The notes under the pieces: generated by a model
Database searches by the model: none
Seen by the model: only the letters and a program-made list of their open reading frames with translations
Told to the model about the DNA's origin: nothing
Program-made: the position numbers and the translations under genes
Shown here: positions 1 through 9,276 of the stretch, piece after piece
How positions within the stretch are numbered: the first letter of the stretch is position 1
Layout: every line of letters starts with the position of its first letter
Origin: Tranquillimonas alkanivorans
GTDB lineage: Bacteria > Pseudomonadota > Alphaproteobacteria > Rhodobacterales > Rhodobacteraceae
Length of the DNA stretch: 38,619 bases
NCBI RefSeq assembly: GCF_900115595.1
Contig: NZ_FOXA01000024.1
Location: 1 to 38,619, forward strand
Direction: 5' to 3'

Positions 1-1215
1 GATTGCGCCAAGCTCATAGCTGTACTCGTCGTAGTGGTGATCTTCACCAAGCTGCATGCCTTCCTCGATATGCAGCTGGATCTCGGTGCCGGGGTACTGC
101 TCCTCCAAGGCCTGTATCTCGGGCTTCGAGGGCGCATGGGTCACGATCTCATCGGCGGAGTGTCCGTACAACCTCGGCATGAACTTTGCCGCGTACCGGA
201 ATGCGCCTTGCCGCGCCGGGTAGTCCGGCTTCCGCCCCAGCGCCACATCGATCATCACCTCCTTGTGGGGAACGCCCTCGACCTTGTCGAAGAGCGGACT
301 GTGGGACTTGGAGATGCGGGCGTTGATCTCGAGGAGCGCCAGGCTGTCGTCGGCGGCATGATAGAAAAACTCCATGTTGAACGGCGTGTCGTCCAGCCCA
401 ATTTGTCCCAGAACCTTGGCCGCCGAAGCGCGCAGGCGCGCCTTCACGGGGTCCGGCAGCGCCGAGGGGTACTCGTAGCGTTCGAGGCTGGAGCGGTTGG
501 GGCCGCGGATCGAGTCGACGATGCCATAGACCTCGGCCTCGCCGTTCAGCACGTAGCCTTCCAGCGTACATTGCCGCCCGGCGGAGATGATCTCCTCGGC
601 GATGCACTTCCAGGCTCCCGCCTCCGCAATCTCGGCGGGCAGGTCGGCGTACTCCATCAGCACGTCGAGGGGCCGGGCGAAGCGGTGGATGCCGGCACGG
701 GTCTCGGCGAGCGCGTGCCGGTACTCGCTCACATCCTTCACCAGGAAGCCAAGAAGAGAGGAATGCGCCGTCACCGGCTTTAGCCAAAATGGGAAGCTCA
801 GAGGCGGCGCGGCGGGATCGTCCTCAAAAGGATCGACAAGCGCGAAACGGGGCACCTGGTCGGGCAATGCCTTGGCCTGCTCAAGCCGGCTCCAGTACTT
901 GTGCTGGCAGCGCAGGACGCTTTCGAGGCTCGGCCCCGGCAACCCGAGCTCGCGCCTCAGGATCGGGATCATCAGGATCGATGGGAAATCCCAATAGCCG
1001 ACGATGGCGTCGACGGGGCCGTCGAACGCGCGCAAGACGCGCCGCCCCTCGTCGAGGAGCGCCGCCATGTCGAAGCTTTTCGCATAGGTGATTTGTTGCC
1101 GTTCGTAGAGCGTGTGGAATGCATAGCGTTCGGCATGACGAACGCTATGCAAAAGCCGCAGGTTGAACGGGTCGAGTCCAGCGACGAAGATGTTCTTTAT
1201 CCGCTCTTGAGGCAT
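1..1215 (-). CDS. ATP-grasp domain protein (3' end beyond the left edge)
   Basis: An uninterrupted minus-strand frame starts at the ATG at 1213-1215 and is still open at base 1, so at least 405 residues are present and the C-terminus is missing. Visible ATP-grasp features are a lysine in FWLKPVTAHSS (about residues 144-152), an EEIISAGRQCTLEGYV strand (about 207-222), and a metal-binding FNMEFF...LLEINARIS segment (about 279-302). These are typical of carboxylate-amine/thiol ligases, which form an acyl-phosphate from ATP and join it to a nucleophile. The substrate cannot be read from the sequence. The start lies 32 bp downstream of the ClpK/ClpG-like stop on the same strand, so the two are probably co-transcribed. 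The Shine-Dalgarno sequence is weak, so the exact start is less certain than the frame. Confidence 0.82.
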   Translation of the reverse strand, partial: MPQERIKNIFVAGLDPFNLRLLHSVRHAERYAFHTLYERQQITYAKSFDMAALLDEGRRVLRAFDGPVDAIVGYWDFPSILMIPILRRELGLPGPSLESVLRCQHKYWSRLEQAKALPDQVPRFALVDPFEDDPAAPPLSFPFWLKPVTAHSSLLGFLVKDVSEYRHALAETRAGIHRFARPLDVLMEYADLPAEIAEAGAWKCIAEEIISAGRQCTLEGYVLNGEAEVYGIVDSIRGPNRSSLERYEYPSALPDPVKARLRASAAKVLGQIGLDDTPFNMEFFYHAADDSLALLEINARISKSHSPLFDKVEGVPHKEVMIDVALGRKPDYPARQGAFRYAAKFMPRLYGHSADEIVTHAPSKPEIQALEEQYPGTEIQLHIEEGMQLGEDHHYDEYSYELGAI

Positions 1216-1247
1216 GGCGCTACTTTCAGCCTCTACCGCACGCCCGA

Positions 1248-4064
1248 TCAGGCGGCACTGTCTTCGCTCGATGTCTCTTTGCCTCCTTCGCCCGGTTTCG
1301 CGGCACCGCTTTCGAGGCTGTCGAAGGAAATTCCCCGGTCCTCGTCGGACCAGTGTGCACACACCCGGTCTCCATCCTGGATGCGGCCCGACAGCATGTC
1401 GCGGGCGAGCTTCGTCTCGAGCTCGCTCCGGATCAGGCGGCGCAGTTCGCGGGCGCCGTATTCGGGCCGGAAGCCGACATCGGCCAAGTGGTTCACCACG
1501 CTGAAATCATACTCGAGGTCCACACCCTGACCGCGCGCGGTCTTCGCGACGCGGTCGAGCTGCATCTCGACGATCTGGCGGATTTCCGACTGGTTCAATG
1601 AGTGGAAGACGATGATCTCGTCGATCCGGTTGAGGAACTCCGGCCGAAAATGGCCGCGAAGGATCTCCATCAGATCGTCCCGCTGCCGCGCCTCGTCGAA
1701 GGACTCCGTGCCACGCTTCTGCAGGTTGCGCTGGATGATGTCCGACCCGAGGTTCGAGGTGGCGATGATGACGGTGTTCGAGAAGTCCACGACACGCCCC
1801 TTGCCGTCCGTCAGCCTCCCGTCGTCGAAAACCTGCAGCAGTATGTTGTAGACATCCGTGTGCGCCTTCTCGATCTCGTCGAGCAGCACGACGGAATAGG
1901 GTCGGCGGCGCACGCGTTCGGTCAGTTGGCCGCCCTCGTCGTAGCCGACATAACCAGGCGGAGCGCCGACCAGGCGCGCCACCGTGTGGCGCTCGCCATA
2001 CTCCGACATGTCGATCCGGATCATCGCGTCCTCCTCGCCGAAGATCACTTCGGCCAGCGTCTTGGCAAGCTCCGTCTTCCCGACGCCTGTCGGCCCGAGG
2101 AAGAGGAAGGTCGCCGTCGGCCCTCCGGCCTCGCGCAATCCCGCACGGGCAAGCCGCACGGCGTCCGACACCGCGCCGATCGCCTCGTCCTGTCCGATCA
2201 CCCGCGCGTGCAAGCGCTCCTCCAGCTTCAGCAGCTTCTCCTTCTCCTCAGTTGTGAGTTCGCTCACCGGCACGCCCGTCAGCTTGGACACGATCTGCGC
2301 GACGTGATCCTCGCGCACTTCGGTGGTGGCCGAGGCCCGGTCGCGCTTCCAGGTTGCGAGCATCTGGTCGAGCTGCGTTTTCTTCCTCTCGTGCTCGTTC
2401 TTCAGTTCCGCCGCCCGGTCGAACTGCTTCCGGGTCGCGGCATAGTCCTGTTCCCGCTCGATCTGCCTGACCTCTGCCTCCAGTTCCTGGACATCCACGG
2501 GACGCGCGGTGGCGCTGATCTTCACGCGCGCTGCGGCCTGATCGATCACGTCGATCGCCTTGTCCGGCATGAAGCGGCCGGTGATGTAGCGGTCCGAAAG
2601 CTCGGCCGCAGCCACGATGGCCTCTTCGGTGATGGTTACCTTGTGATGGCTCTCGAGGGTGTCGCGAAGGCCATGCAGGATCATGATGGTCTGCGCGACA
2701 GTGGGCTCGTCGATGTAGACCGGCTGGAAGCGGCGCTCGAGCGCGGCGTCCTTCTCGATGTGCTTCTGATACTCGTTGAGCGTCGTCGCCCCGATCAGGT
2801 TCAACTCGCCGCGCGCCAGCGCCGGCTTGAACGTGTTGGCCACGTCGAGCCCGCCTTCGCCGCCGCCCTGCCCCGCGCCTACGATGGTGTGTACCTCGTC
2901 GATGAAGAGAAGCAGTTCGTCCTTCTGCGCCTCGATCTCGCGCAGGATCTTCTGGACCCGCTCCTCGAACTCGCCGCGATACTTCGATCCGGCGACCATC
3001 GAATTGATGTTGAGTTCGACCAGCCGCTTGTCGCGCAGGGCCTCGGGCACCTCGCCGGCGACGATGCGCTGCGCGAGCCCCTCGACGATGGCCGTCTTGC
3101 CGACGCCCGGCTCGCCAATGAGCACGGGGTTGTTCTTCTTGCGCCGCGCGAGCACCTCGATCGTCGTCTCGATCTCTCGCGCGCGGCCGATCACCGGGTC
3201 GAGCTTGCCGTCGCGGGCGAGCCTGGTGAGGTCGCGAGAATACGCGTCGAGATCGGGCGTCTGCGATGGCGTCTCGACGCGCCCCTCCTCGGCACCACGG
3301 CCGACCACCCGACCAACCTGCTGTCGCAATGCCTGCGGCGTGAGCCCGGTGCGGCGGAGGATTGAGGAGGCGAGCCCCTCGCCCTCCTCGGCAAGCCCAA
3401 TCAGCAGATGCTCGGGCCCGACATAGCTGTGCCCGAACTCGTTCGATGCGATGAAGGACCGGTTCAGCGCGTCCTTGAGACGCGGACTGACGCCCATCTC
3501 GCCTTCTGGCTGCGCCTCCCCACGCCGTGCCTCCCCATCCACCTGCCGGCGCAGTTCGTCCGGGTCGACCTTCACCTGCTCCAGCACGGCACGTACGACC
3601 TCGCTGTCGACGAGCGCGTGCAGAAGATGCTCCGTATCCACCTCGCTTCGTCCGAACTCTCCCGCCGTGTTCGCCGCCTTCTGAAGCATCTCGCTGGCCT
3701 GTGCACTGAGACGCGCACCGAGGCCGCCTCCGCCTGCACTTCTCCTGGGCAGATCTGCGGAGCGAGCTTCGATGTCCTCTCCCGGCTCCTCTTCAGGCAC
3801 GTCGTGCGGCGTGCCGGGACGGTCTGTCCGCTCGCTGCCGCCGCGCATCGGAGGGGCGGCGAAGGGGCGCTCGCCGAAGAACTCGTCGAGGAGCGAGCCG
3901 CGCCCGAACAGCGACTCCAGCGGCGACCGGCTCCGCGTCTGACGCGCGAGCCTCCGGTAGTCCTCGTCGCAAAGTTCCATGACCTGGCGTTCGCCGTTGA
4001 CGTTCACCACGGCTCGGAAGCTCGCCGGTCGTGACTTGCAGACGTCGCAGATGCCTCGTGCCAT
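1248..4064 (-). CDS. ClpK/ClpG-like AAA+ chaperone (Clp/Hsp100 disaggregase)
   Basis: This 938-residue Hsp100 protein unfolds or disaggregates proteins using ATP. In order it has a short cysteine-bearing N-terminus (C6, C9, C32), an SPLESLFGRG linker, two Clp N repeats (about 135-225), AAA domain 1 (Walker A GEPGVGKT 317-324, Walker B LLLFIDE ending at 390, pore loop KYRG 361-364), a short middle domain with a UVR-like stretch (about 540-570), and AAA domain 2 (GPTGVGKT 657-664, pore loop GYVG). The N-terminus and short middle domain resemble the ClpK/ClpG stand-alone disaggregases linked to heat tolerance. I see no ClpP-docking IGF/LGF-type tripeptide between Walker B2 and the sensor region (about 770-800), which fits a ClpP-independent role. 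I place the start at 4064 because a GGGGGG Shine-Dalgarno run precedes it; the upstream in-frame extension is not protein-like. ClpC/ClpE is the alternative family label. Confidence 0.88.
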   Translation of the reverse strand: MARGICDVCKSRPASFRAVVNVNGERQVMELCDEDYRRLARQTRSRSPLESLFGRGSLLDEFFGERPFAAPPMRGGSERTDRPGTPHDVPEEEPGEDIEARSADLPRRSAGGGGLGARLSAQASEMLQKAANTAGEFGRSEVDTEHLLHALVDSEVVRAVLEQVKVDPDELRRQVDGEARRGEAQPEGEMGVSPRLKDALNRSFIASNEFGHSYVGPEHLLIGLAEEGEGLASSILRRTGLTPQALRQQVGRVVGRGAEEGRVETPSQTPDLDAYSRDLTRLARDGKLDPVIGRAREIETTIEVLARRKKNNPVLIGEPGVGKTAIVEGLAQRIVAGEVPEALRDKRLVELNINSMVAGSKYRGEFEERVQKILREIEAQKDELLLFIDEVHTIVGAGQGGGEGGLDVANTFKPALARGELNLIGATTLNEYQKHIEKDAALERRFQPVYIDEPTVAQTIMILHGLRDTLESHHKVTITEEAIVAAAELSDRYITGRFMPDKAIDVIDQAAARVKISATARPVDVQELEAEVRQIEREQDYAATRKQFDRAAELKNEHERKKTQLDQMLATWKRDRASATTEVREDHVAQIVSKLTGVPVSELTTEEKEKLLKLEERLHARVIGQDEAIGAVSDAVRLARAGLREAGGPTATFLFLGPTGVGKTELAKTLAEVIFGEEDAMIRIDMSEYGERHTVARLVGAPPGYVGYDEGGQLTERVRRRPYSVVLLDEIEKAHTDVYNILLQVFDDGRLTDGKGRVVDFSNTVIIATSNLGSDIIQRNLQKRGTESFDEARQRDDLMEILRGHFRPEFLNRIDEIIVFHSLNQSEIRQIVEMQLDRVAKTARGQGVDLEYDFSVVNHLADVGFRPEYGARELRRLIRSELETKLARDMLSGRIQDGDRVCAHWSDEDRGISFDSLESGAAKPGEGGKETSSEDSAA

Positions 4065-4351
4065 CGTTTCGCCCCCCGATCCGAATCCGGTGAATCGAGC
4101 CTGCGCAGATGCTTTCGATCCCGCCTTGACCGGCATCAATGAGGGGCGCCGAGATGGGCGAGACCAACTTCTGAACGGTGCTGACGGGGTTCGCGCCCTT
4201 CGAAATCGAGCTGGATTGAACAACCCGCACCATCACACGTGCCTGTTGCTGTTGCGCTCCCTAATACTCCAGCATGTGCTTGCGATGGACTCGGACGGGA
4301 ACGACGTGCGGGCCGACGCATGGAAGGCAACGAAATTCGGGGGAGCAAGAC
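4065..4351. other. Divergent intergenic region, Clp / CBS-BON
   Basis: This 287-bp gap separates the leftward Clp gene from the rightward CBS-BON gene and must hold both promoters. A TAATAC hexamer at 4262-4267 could be a rightward -10 box, but no good -35 is paired with it. I see no clear heat-shock promoter and no gene. The purine-rich run GGGGGAGCAAG at 4340-4350 is the likely ribosome-binding site of the CBS-BON gene. Confidence 0.4.
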
Positions 4352-5038
4352 ATGCAAGCGAGAGACGTGATGACGCGCGAGGTCGTCTCGGCGCGTCCTG
4401 ACACGCCGGTGGCCGAGGTCGCCCGGCTGATGATGGCGCGCGGGATCAGTGGCGTCCCGATCGTCGACGACGGCGGGACGCTCCTCGGGCTGGTCAGCGA
4501 AGGCGACCTCCTGCGGCGGGTCGAGCCCGAGCGGTCCGGCGGCCGGTCGTGGTGGTTGAGGCTCTTCGCCGGAGAGAACGCCGAGGACTTCGTGAAGACC
4601 GAGGGCCGGCACGCGCGGGACGTGATGACGAAGGAAGTCGTGACCGCGACGCCCGACACGCACCTGGGCGAGATCGCCCGCCTGCTCGAGTCGCGCCGCA
4701 TCAAGCGGGTTCCCGTCGTCGAAGGCGGCCGGCTCGTCGGGATCGTCAGCCGCGCCAACCTGCTGCACGCGGTCGCCGCCAACCCCGCGCCGGCGCCCGA
4801 AACGGCAGTGCAGGACCGTGACCTGCGGGACGCTGTCACGAAGGCGCTTGAGGACGCGCCCGGCGTGAGCGCCATGCAGATGAACGTCGTCGTCGCCGGC
4901 GGCACGGTCGACATCTGGGGTTACGTCCACACCGACGCAGAGCGCGACGCCGCCCGGGTGGCGGCCGAGAACGTGCCGGGGGTCAGGCACGTGCAACTCC
5001 ATCTCGGCACCGTGCCGGCGGCCGGCTACTGGGTCTGA
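4352..5038 (+). CDS. CBS-pair and BON domain protein
   Basis: This 228-residue soluble protein has two CBS motifs, which typically bind adenosine nucleotides as energy sensors, and a C-terminal BON domain, a small fold often tied to membranes or lipid. CBS1 begins at the N-terminus (MQARDVMTREVV) with the GISGVPIVDD core. CBS2 begins near residue 90 (HARDVMTKEVV) with the core RIKRVPVVEGG. BON covers roughly 155-220 (DAVTKALEDAPGVSAMQMNV, then a GTVDIWGYV strand). I chose the ATG at 4352 because a GGGGGAG ribosome-binding site precedes it and the CBS motif starts immediately. The BON domain lacks an obvious signal peptide. It diverges from the Clp chaperone and lies 96 bp before the trehalose genes, consistent with a stress-response block. 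No specific function can be assigned. Confidence 0.88.
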   Translation: MQARDVMTREVVSARPDTPVAEVARLMMARGISGVPIVDDGGTLLGLVSEGDLLRRVEPERSGGRSWWLRLFAGENAEDFVKTEGRHARDVMTKEVVTATPDTHLGEIARLLESRRIKRVPVVEGGRLVGIVSRANLLHAVAANPAPAPETAVQDRDLRDAVTKALEDAPGVSAMQMNVVVAGGTVDIWGYVHTDAERDAARVAAENVPGVRHVQLHLGTVPAAGYWV

Positions 5039-5123
5039 CGCCCGACGCGCCGCGGCGTGCGGCAAGACTGCTATGAGGGACCGAGCAGGCGGCTGCCGTC
5101 GGCCGCGGTCCCGGGACCGCAAT

Positions 5124-5137
5124 GGAGGCCGATCTTG
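5124..5137 (+). promoter_or_regulatory. Ribosome-binding site fixing a TTG start
   Basis: GGAGG at 5124-5128 is followed by six bases and then TTG at 5135-5137. This spacing is close to ideal. The residues encoded upstream in the same frame have no family resemblance, so TTG is preferred over the ATG at 5057. Confidence 0.7.
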
Positions 5138-6700
5138 AGCGAACCCGCTCCGAACCGTCCGGAACTTCCCCCGGCCATCGCCCGCTTCCTCGGCGATGGC
5201 CCGGCGGGACGGCGCGGGGCGATCTTCGATCTGGACGGCGTGGTCACGCGCACCGCGCGTGTGCACTTCGCGGCGTGGAAGCGCCTTTTCGACGCGTTCC
5301 TGGCGGAGCGGTGGGACGCGGCGCCTTTCACCAAGGAAGACTACCACCGCTACGTCGACGGGCTGCCGCGGTACGACGGAGTCGCGACCTTCCTGCGTGC
5401 GCGGGGGATCTATCTGCCACGCGGGACGCCCTCCGACCCGCCCGAGGCGGAGACGATCTGCGGGCTGGGCAACCGCAAGAACATCCACTTTCGCGAGGCG
5501 CTCCAGCGCGACGGCGTCGACGTCTACCGGAGCACCGTCACGCTGATCGAACGGCTGCATGCGGACGGGTTCGGCACCGCGCTCGTCTCGTCCAGTCGTA
5601 ACGCCCGCGCGGTGCTGGAGGCGGCGGGGCTGACGCGCCTTTTCGATGTGATCCTCGACGGCTCGGACGCGGCGGCGGAGGGGCTCGGCGGCAAACCCGC
5701 CCCCGACATCTTCCTTGCCGCCGCCGCGCGCCTGGGTGTCGAGCCGGCGCGGGCATTCGTCGTGGAGGATGCAACGAGCGGTGTCGCGGCGGCCCGCGCG
5801 GGCGGTTTCGGTCTGGTCATGGGCGTGGACCGGGCCGGACAAGCGCGCGCGCTGCGGGAGGCGGGCGCGGACATCGTGGTGCCGGATCTCGCCGCCACCG
5901 AGGACATGCCTCGGCCCTTCCCCTCGAACCCGGACGACCTGCGGCGGCTCCTGGCAGAGCGAAGGCCGGCGGTCTTCCTCGACTATGACGGAACGCTCAC
6001 GCCCATCGTGGCGCGCCCCGACCTCGCGGTGCTTTCGGACGACATGCGCCGGGCGGTACAGCGGCTCGCCGGGTTGTGCCCCGTCGCGATCGTTTCCGGA
6101 CGGGACCGGGCGGACGTGGAACGCCTCGTCGGGCTCGACGGGCTGATCTACGCCGGAAGTCACGGCTTCGACATCGCCGGGCCGGACGGCCTGCGGATCG
6201 AGCACGACAAGGGCGCCGCGTTCTCCGCCGCGGTGGGGCGTGCTGCGGAGCGCCTGACAGCGGGGCTTGCCGACATCGGGGGCGCACTGGTCGAGCCCAA
6301 GCGGTTCGCCGTCGCCGTTCACTATCGTCAGGTCGCGGAAGCCGATGTTCGGAAGGTCGAGCGGGTGGTCGATGACGTGATCGCCGCCGTGCCGGAGCTG
6401 AAGAAGACCCACGGCAAGAAGGTCTTCGAGCTGCGCCCGCGCTTCGACTGGGACAAGGGCAAGGCGGTGCTGTGGCTGCTGGATGCACTCGACCTCGACC
6501 GTCCCGAGGTTCTGCCGATCTATGTCGGCGACGACGAGACGGACGAGGATGCGTTCCGTGCGCTGACGGCCCGGGGTTCGGGCATCGTCGTCGCCGATCA
6601 CGACCGCCCGAGTGCGGCGCGTTACCGCCTCGAGACCGTCGAGGATGTGGGCCACCTGCTGGATGCACTGGCCGAAACACTGGAGCTGCGTGATGGCTGA
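5135..6700 (+). CDS. Fused beta-phosphoglucomutase-like HAD / trehalose-6-phosphate phosphatase
   Basis: This 521-residue cytoplasmic protein contains two complete HAD phosphotransferase domains. The N-terminal one has FDLDGVV (nucleophile D32, acid/base D34) followed by HFAAWKRLF, the hallmark of beta-phosphoglucomutase, which interconverts beta-glucose 1-phosphate and glucose 6-phosphate. The second starts at [11 protein letters not shown] (D283, D285) and ends with [10 protein letters not shown] (465-474), the OtsB-type phosphatase signature that removes phosphate from trehalose 6-phosphate. The TTG start is supported by an optimal GGAGG. The stop overlaps the GH65 gene by 8 bp, so translation is probably coupled. 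From family knowledge, this HAD-OtsB-GH65 order matches single-chain mycobacterial OtsB1 (Rv2006). No OtsA synthase lies in the window. Domain calls are firm; the activity of each domain is inferred. Confidence 0.9.
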   Translation: MSEPAPNRPELPPAIARFLGDGPAGRRGAIFDLDGVVTRTARVHFAAWKRLFDAFLAERWDAAPFTKEDYHRYVDGLPRYDGVATFLRARGIYLPRGTPSDPPEAETICGLGNRKNIHFREALQRDGVDVYRSTVTLIERLHADGFGTALVSSSRNARAVLEAAGLTRLFDVILDGSDAAAEGLGGKPAPDIFLAAAARLGVEPARAFVVEDATSGVAAARAGGFGLVMGVDRAGQARALREAGADIVVPDLAATEDMPRPFPSNPDDLRRLLAERRPAVFLDYDGTLTPIVARPDLAVLSDDMRRAVQRLAGLCPVAIVSGRDRADVERLVGLDGLIYAGSHGFDIAGPDGLRIEHDKGAAFSAAVGRAAERLTAGLADIGGALVEPKRFAVAVHYRQVAEADVRKVERVVDDVIAAVPELKKTHGKKVFELRPRFDWDKGKAVLWLLDALDLDRPEVLPIYVGDDETDEDAFRALTARGSGIVVADHDRPSAARYRLETVEDVGHLLDALAETLELRDG

Positions 6701-9209
6701 GAACCCTTGGGTGCTGTCCTACGACGGGTTTGACCCTGCGGGCGAAAGCCTGCGAGAAGCGCTCTGCACGCTGGGAAACGGGTATTTCGCCACGCGCGGG
6801 GCGGCCGAGGAATCAGAGGCCGACGAGGTGCACTATCCGGGCACGTACCTTGCCGGGGGCTACAACCGGCGCGTCACGGATCTGTCCGGGCGGAGCATCG
6901 AGAACGAGGATCTGGTCAACCTGCCGAACTGGCTGCCGCTCAGCTTCCGGCCCGAGGGCGGCGACTGGCTGAACCTGCGGCGGATGGGGATCCTCGACTA
7001 CCGGCAGAGGCTCGACCTGAAGCGCGGCGTGCTGGAGCGCCACCTCCGGGTGACGGACGGCGCGGGACACGTGACCGCCCTCGCCTTCCGCCGTATCGTG
7101 CACATGCGTCACCCGAACCTTGCCGCCATCGAGATGCGGATCACGCCCGAGACGTGGTCGGGCCGGGTCGAGGTCGCCTCGGCCCTCGACGGACGGGTGA
7201 TCAACGCCGGGGTGGAGCGCTACCGCGAGCTCAACAGCAAGCACCTCGCCCCGCTCGAGGCGCGCGAGGCGGAGGAGCCCGACACGATGCTTCTGGTTGC
7301 CGAAACGAACCAGTCGCACATCCGCATCGCGCAGGCGGCCCGCACCCGTGTCTATCGCGACGGGGCCGAGCCCGCCGTTGAACGGGTCACGGATGTGGAG
7401 GACGATCACGTGGCCCAGACCCTCACGCTCGAGCTTCAGCGCGGAGAGACGCTGAGCGTGGAGAAGACCGTCGCGCTTTTCACCTCGCGCGACCGGGGCA
7501 TCTCGGAACCCGCGCAGGCCGCGCTCCGGGCCACGCGCGAGGCCGGGCGGTTCGAGGACCTGCTGGCCACCCACGTCCAGGCCTGGCAGCTTTTGTGGGA
7601 CCGGGGCGACATCGTCGTGGACCGCCACCCGCGCACCCAGATGATCCTGCGGCTGCACGTGTTCCACCTGCTGCAGACCGTGTCGCCCAACACCATCGAC
7701 CAGGACGCGGGCGTGCCCGCGCGCGGGCTGCACGGCGAGGCCTATCGCGGGCACATCTTCTGGGACGAGCTGTTCATCCTGCCGTATCTCGACTTCCACT
7801 TCCCCGAGATCGCGCGCAGCCTTCTGCTCTATCGCTACCGCCGCCTGCCCGACGCCCGCCGCCTCGCGCGCGAGGCCGGGCTGGCGGGCGCGAAGTTTCC
7901 CTGGCAGAGCGGGTCGAGCGGGCGGGAGGAGAGCCAGGTGCTCCACCTAAACCCGCGCTCGGGGCGCTGGACGCCGGACAACTCGCACATCCAGCGCCAC
8001 GTGGGTGCCGCCATCGCGCTGAACGTCTGGCGCTACTGGCAATCGACCTGCGACCGCGACTTCCTGGGCCAGTACGGCGCCGAGATGCTGATCGAGATCG
8101 CCCGCTTCTGGGCGAGCCTGGCGAAGTGGAACGACGCCACCGGCCGCTACGACATCCGCGGCGTCATGGGCCCCGACGAGTTCCACGACGCCTATCCCTG
8201 GTCCGACGTGCCCGGCCTCGACAACAACGCCTATACCAACGTGCTCGCCGCCTGGGTGCTCCGGCGTGCGGGAGAGGTGCTGGGTCACGTCGAGCCGGTG
8301 CGCAGGAAGGAGCTCGAGCGCCTGCTCGCCCTCGAACCCGAAGAGGTGGCGGGGTGGGGTCGCATCGCCGGCAAGCTGACGCTGCCCTTCATCGACGGCG
8401 GCATCATCGCGCAGTTCGAAGGCTATGACCGGCTGGAAGAGCTGGACTGGGACGGCTACCGCGCGAAATACGGCGACATTCACCGCCTCGACCGCATCCT
8501 CGAGGCCGAGGGCGACAGCGTGAACCGCTACAAGGCGTCCAAGCAGGCCGACGTGCTGATGCTGTTCTACCTGTTCTCGTCGGCCGAGCTGCGCGACCTG
8601 ATCACGGGCATGGGATACGACTTCGACCCGCAGGTGATCCCGCGGACGGTGGATTATTACCTCGCGCGGACATCGCACGGCTCGACGCTCAGCCGGGTGG
8701 TGCATTCGTGGGTGCTGGCCCGCAGCGACCGCGCGCGGTCGTGGGAGCTGCTGAAGGGGGCGCTGGAAAGCGACATCTCGGACATCCAGGGCGGGACCAC
8801 GGCCGAGGGCATCCACCTGGGCGCCATGGCCGGCACGGTGGACCTGGTGCAGCGCGGGCAGACGGGGCTGGAGTTCTACGACGACACGCTCGCGCTCAGC
8901 CCATGCCTGCCGCAAGAGCTTCAGGGGCTCCACCTCGGCCTCATGCACCGCGGCCACTGGCTGCGGCTCGACATAAGCTGCGACGAGGTGCGGGTGGCGG
9001 TTCCGGTGGGGTGGCCGGGGCCGCACCGCATCCGCGTGCGCAACGAGGTTCACGACCTGGCGGCCGGAGAGGAACTGCGCTTCCCCTGCCAGCTTCACGG
9101 CGGCGGATGGCGCCCGGCGCCCGAGGCTTCGCCTCCCGATACGGCCGTTACGACCGAACCAGAGCGAGGGAAGCGCAGTGCGGGCGGCACGCCGACTGGA
9201 TCATCGTGA
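6693..9209 (+). CDS. Glycoside hydrolase family 65 protein (trehalose/disaccharide phosphorylase-like)
   Basis: This 838-residue protein has the full GH65 layout: an N-terminal beta-sandwich, an (alpha/alpha)6 barrel and a small C-terminal beta domain. The predicted general acid is E496 in GVMGPDEFHD, followed by the family motif NNAYTN. The phosphate-binding HGSTLS loop starts at H662, which favours a phosphorylase over a hydrolase. Family enzymes split trehalose, kojibiose, maltose or their phosphates with inorganic phosphate to give beta-glucose 1-phosphate, the substrate of the beta-phosphoglucomutase domain encoded just upstream. The ATG at 6693 lies inside the end of the upstream gene (8-bp overlap), and homology begins right there ([13 protein letters not shown]). 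The last 25 or so residues are low in complexity and not conserved-looking. The exact disaccharide is not deducible. Confidence 0.9.
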   Translation: MAENPWVLSYDGFDPAGESLREALCTLGNGYFATRGAAEESEADEVHYPGTYLAGGYNRRVTDLSGRSIENEDLVNLPNWLPLSFRPEGGDWLNLRRMGILDYRQRLDLKRGVLERHLRVTDGAGHVTALAFRRIVHMRHPNLAAIEMRITPETWSGRVEVASALDGRVINAGVERYRELNSKHLAPLEAREAEEPDTMLLVAETNQSHIRIAQAARTRVYRDGAEPAVERVTDVEDDHVAQTLTLELQRGETLSVEKTVALFTSRDRGISEPAQAALRATREAGRFEDLLATHVQAWQLLWDRGDIVVDRHPRTQMILRLHVFHLLQTVSPNTIDQDAGVPARGLHGEAYRGHIFWDELFILPYLDFHFPEIARSLLLYRYRRLPDARRLAREAGLAGAKFPWQSGSSGREESQVLHLNPRSGRWTPDNSHIQRHVGAAIALNVWRYWQSTCDRDFLGQYGAEMLIEIARFWASLAKWNDATGRYDIRGVMGPDEFHDAYPWSDVPGLDNNAYTNVLAAWVLRRAGEVLGHVEPVRRKELERLLALEPEEVAGWGRIAGKLTLPFIDGGIIAQFEGYDRLEELDWDGYRAKYGDIHRLDRILEAEGDSVNRYKASKQADVLMLFYLFSSAELRDLITGMGYDFDPQVIPRTVDYYLARTSHGSTLSRVVHSWVLARSDRARSWELLKGALESDISDIQGGTTAEGIHLGAMAGTVDLVQRGQTGLEFYDDTLALSPCLPQELQGLHLGLMHRGHWLRLDISCDEVRVAVPVGWPGPHRIRVRNEVHDLAAGEELRFPCQLHGGGWRPAPEASPPDTAVTTEPERGKRSAGGTPTGSS

Positions 9210-9276
9210 TGTACGAGGTGCAGGTGCCCCAGCGGGCGGTGTCCCTCTGAAGCCGTGCAGGCGGGCAGCGTAGAAC

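Noticed and set aside
1602-3365. Long plus-strand open frame (587 codons) opposite the Clp gene
   Set aside because: It lies wholly antisense to a well-conserved AAA+ gene, has no domain features, and is the usual by-product of GC-rich codon use.
5057-5134. ATG at 5057 as the start of the HAD-OtsB fusion
   Set aside because: The 26 extra residues show no similarity to the family, and a GGAGG with optimal spacing precedes the TTG at 5135.
4136-6655. Long minus-strand open frame (839 codons) opposite the CBS-BON and trehalose genes
   Set aside because: It is antisense to two clearly homologous genes, and its composition (Arg/Asp/His/Pro-rich, repetitive) is not protein-like.
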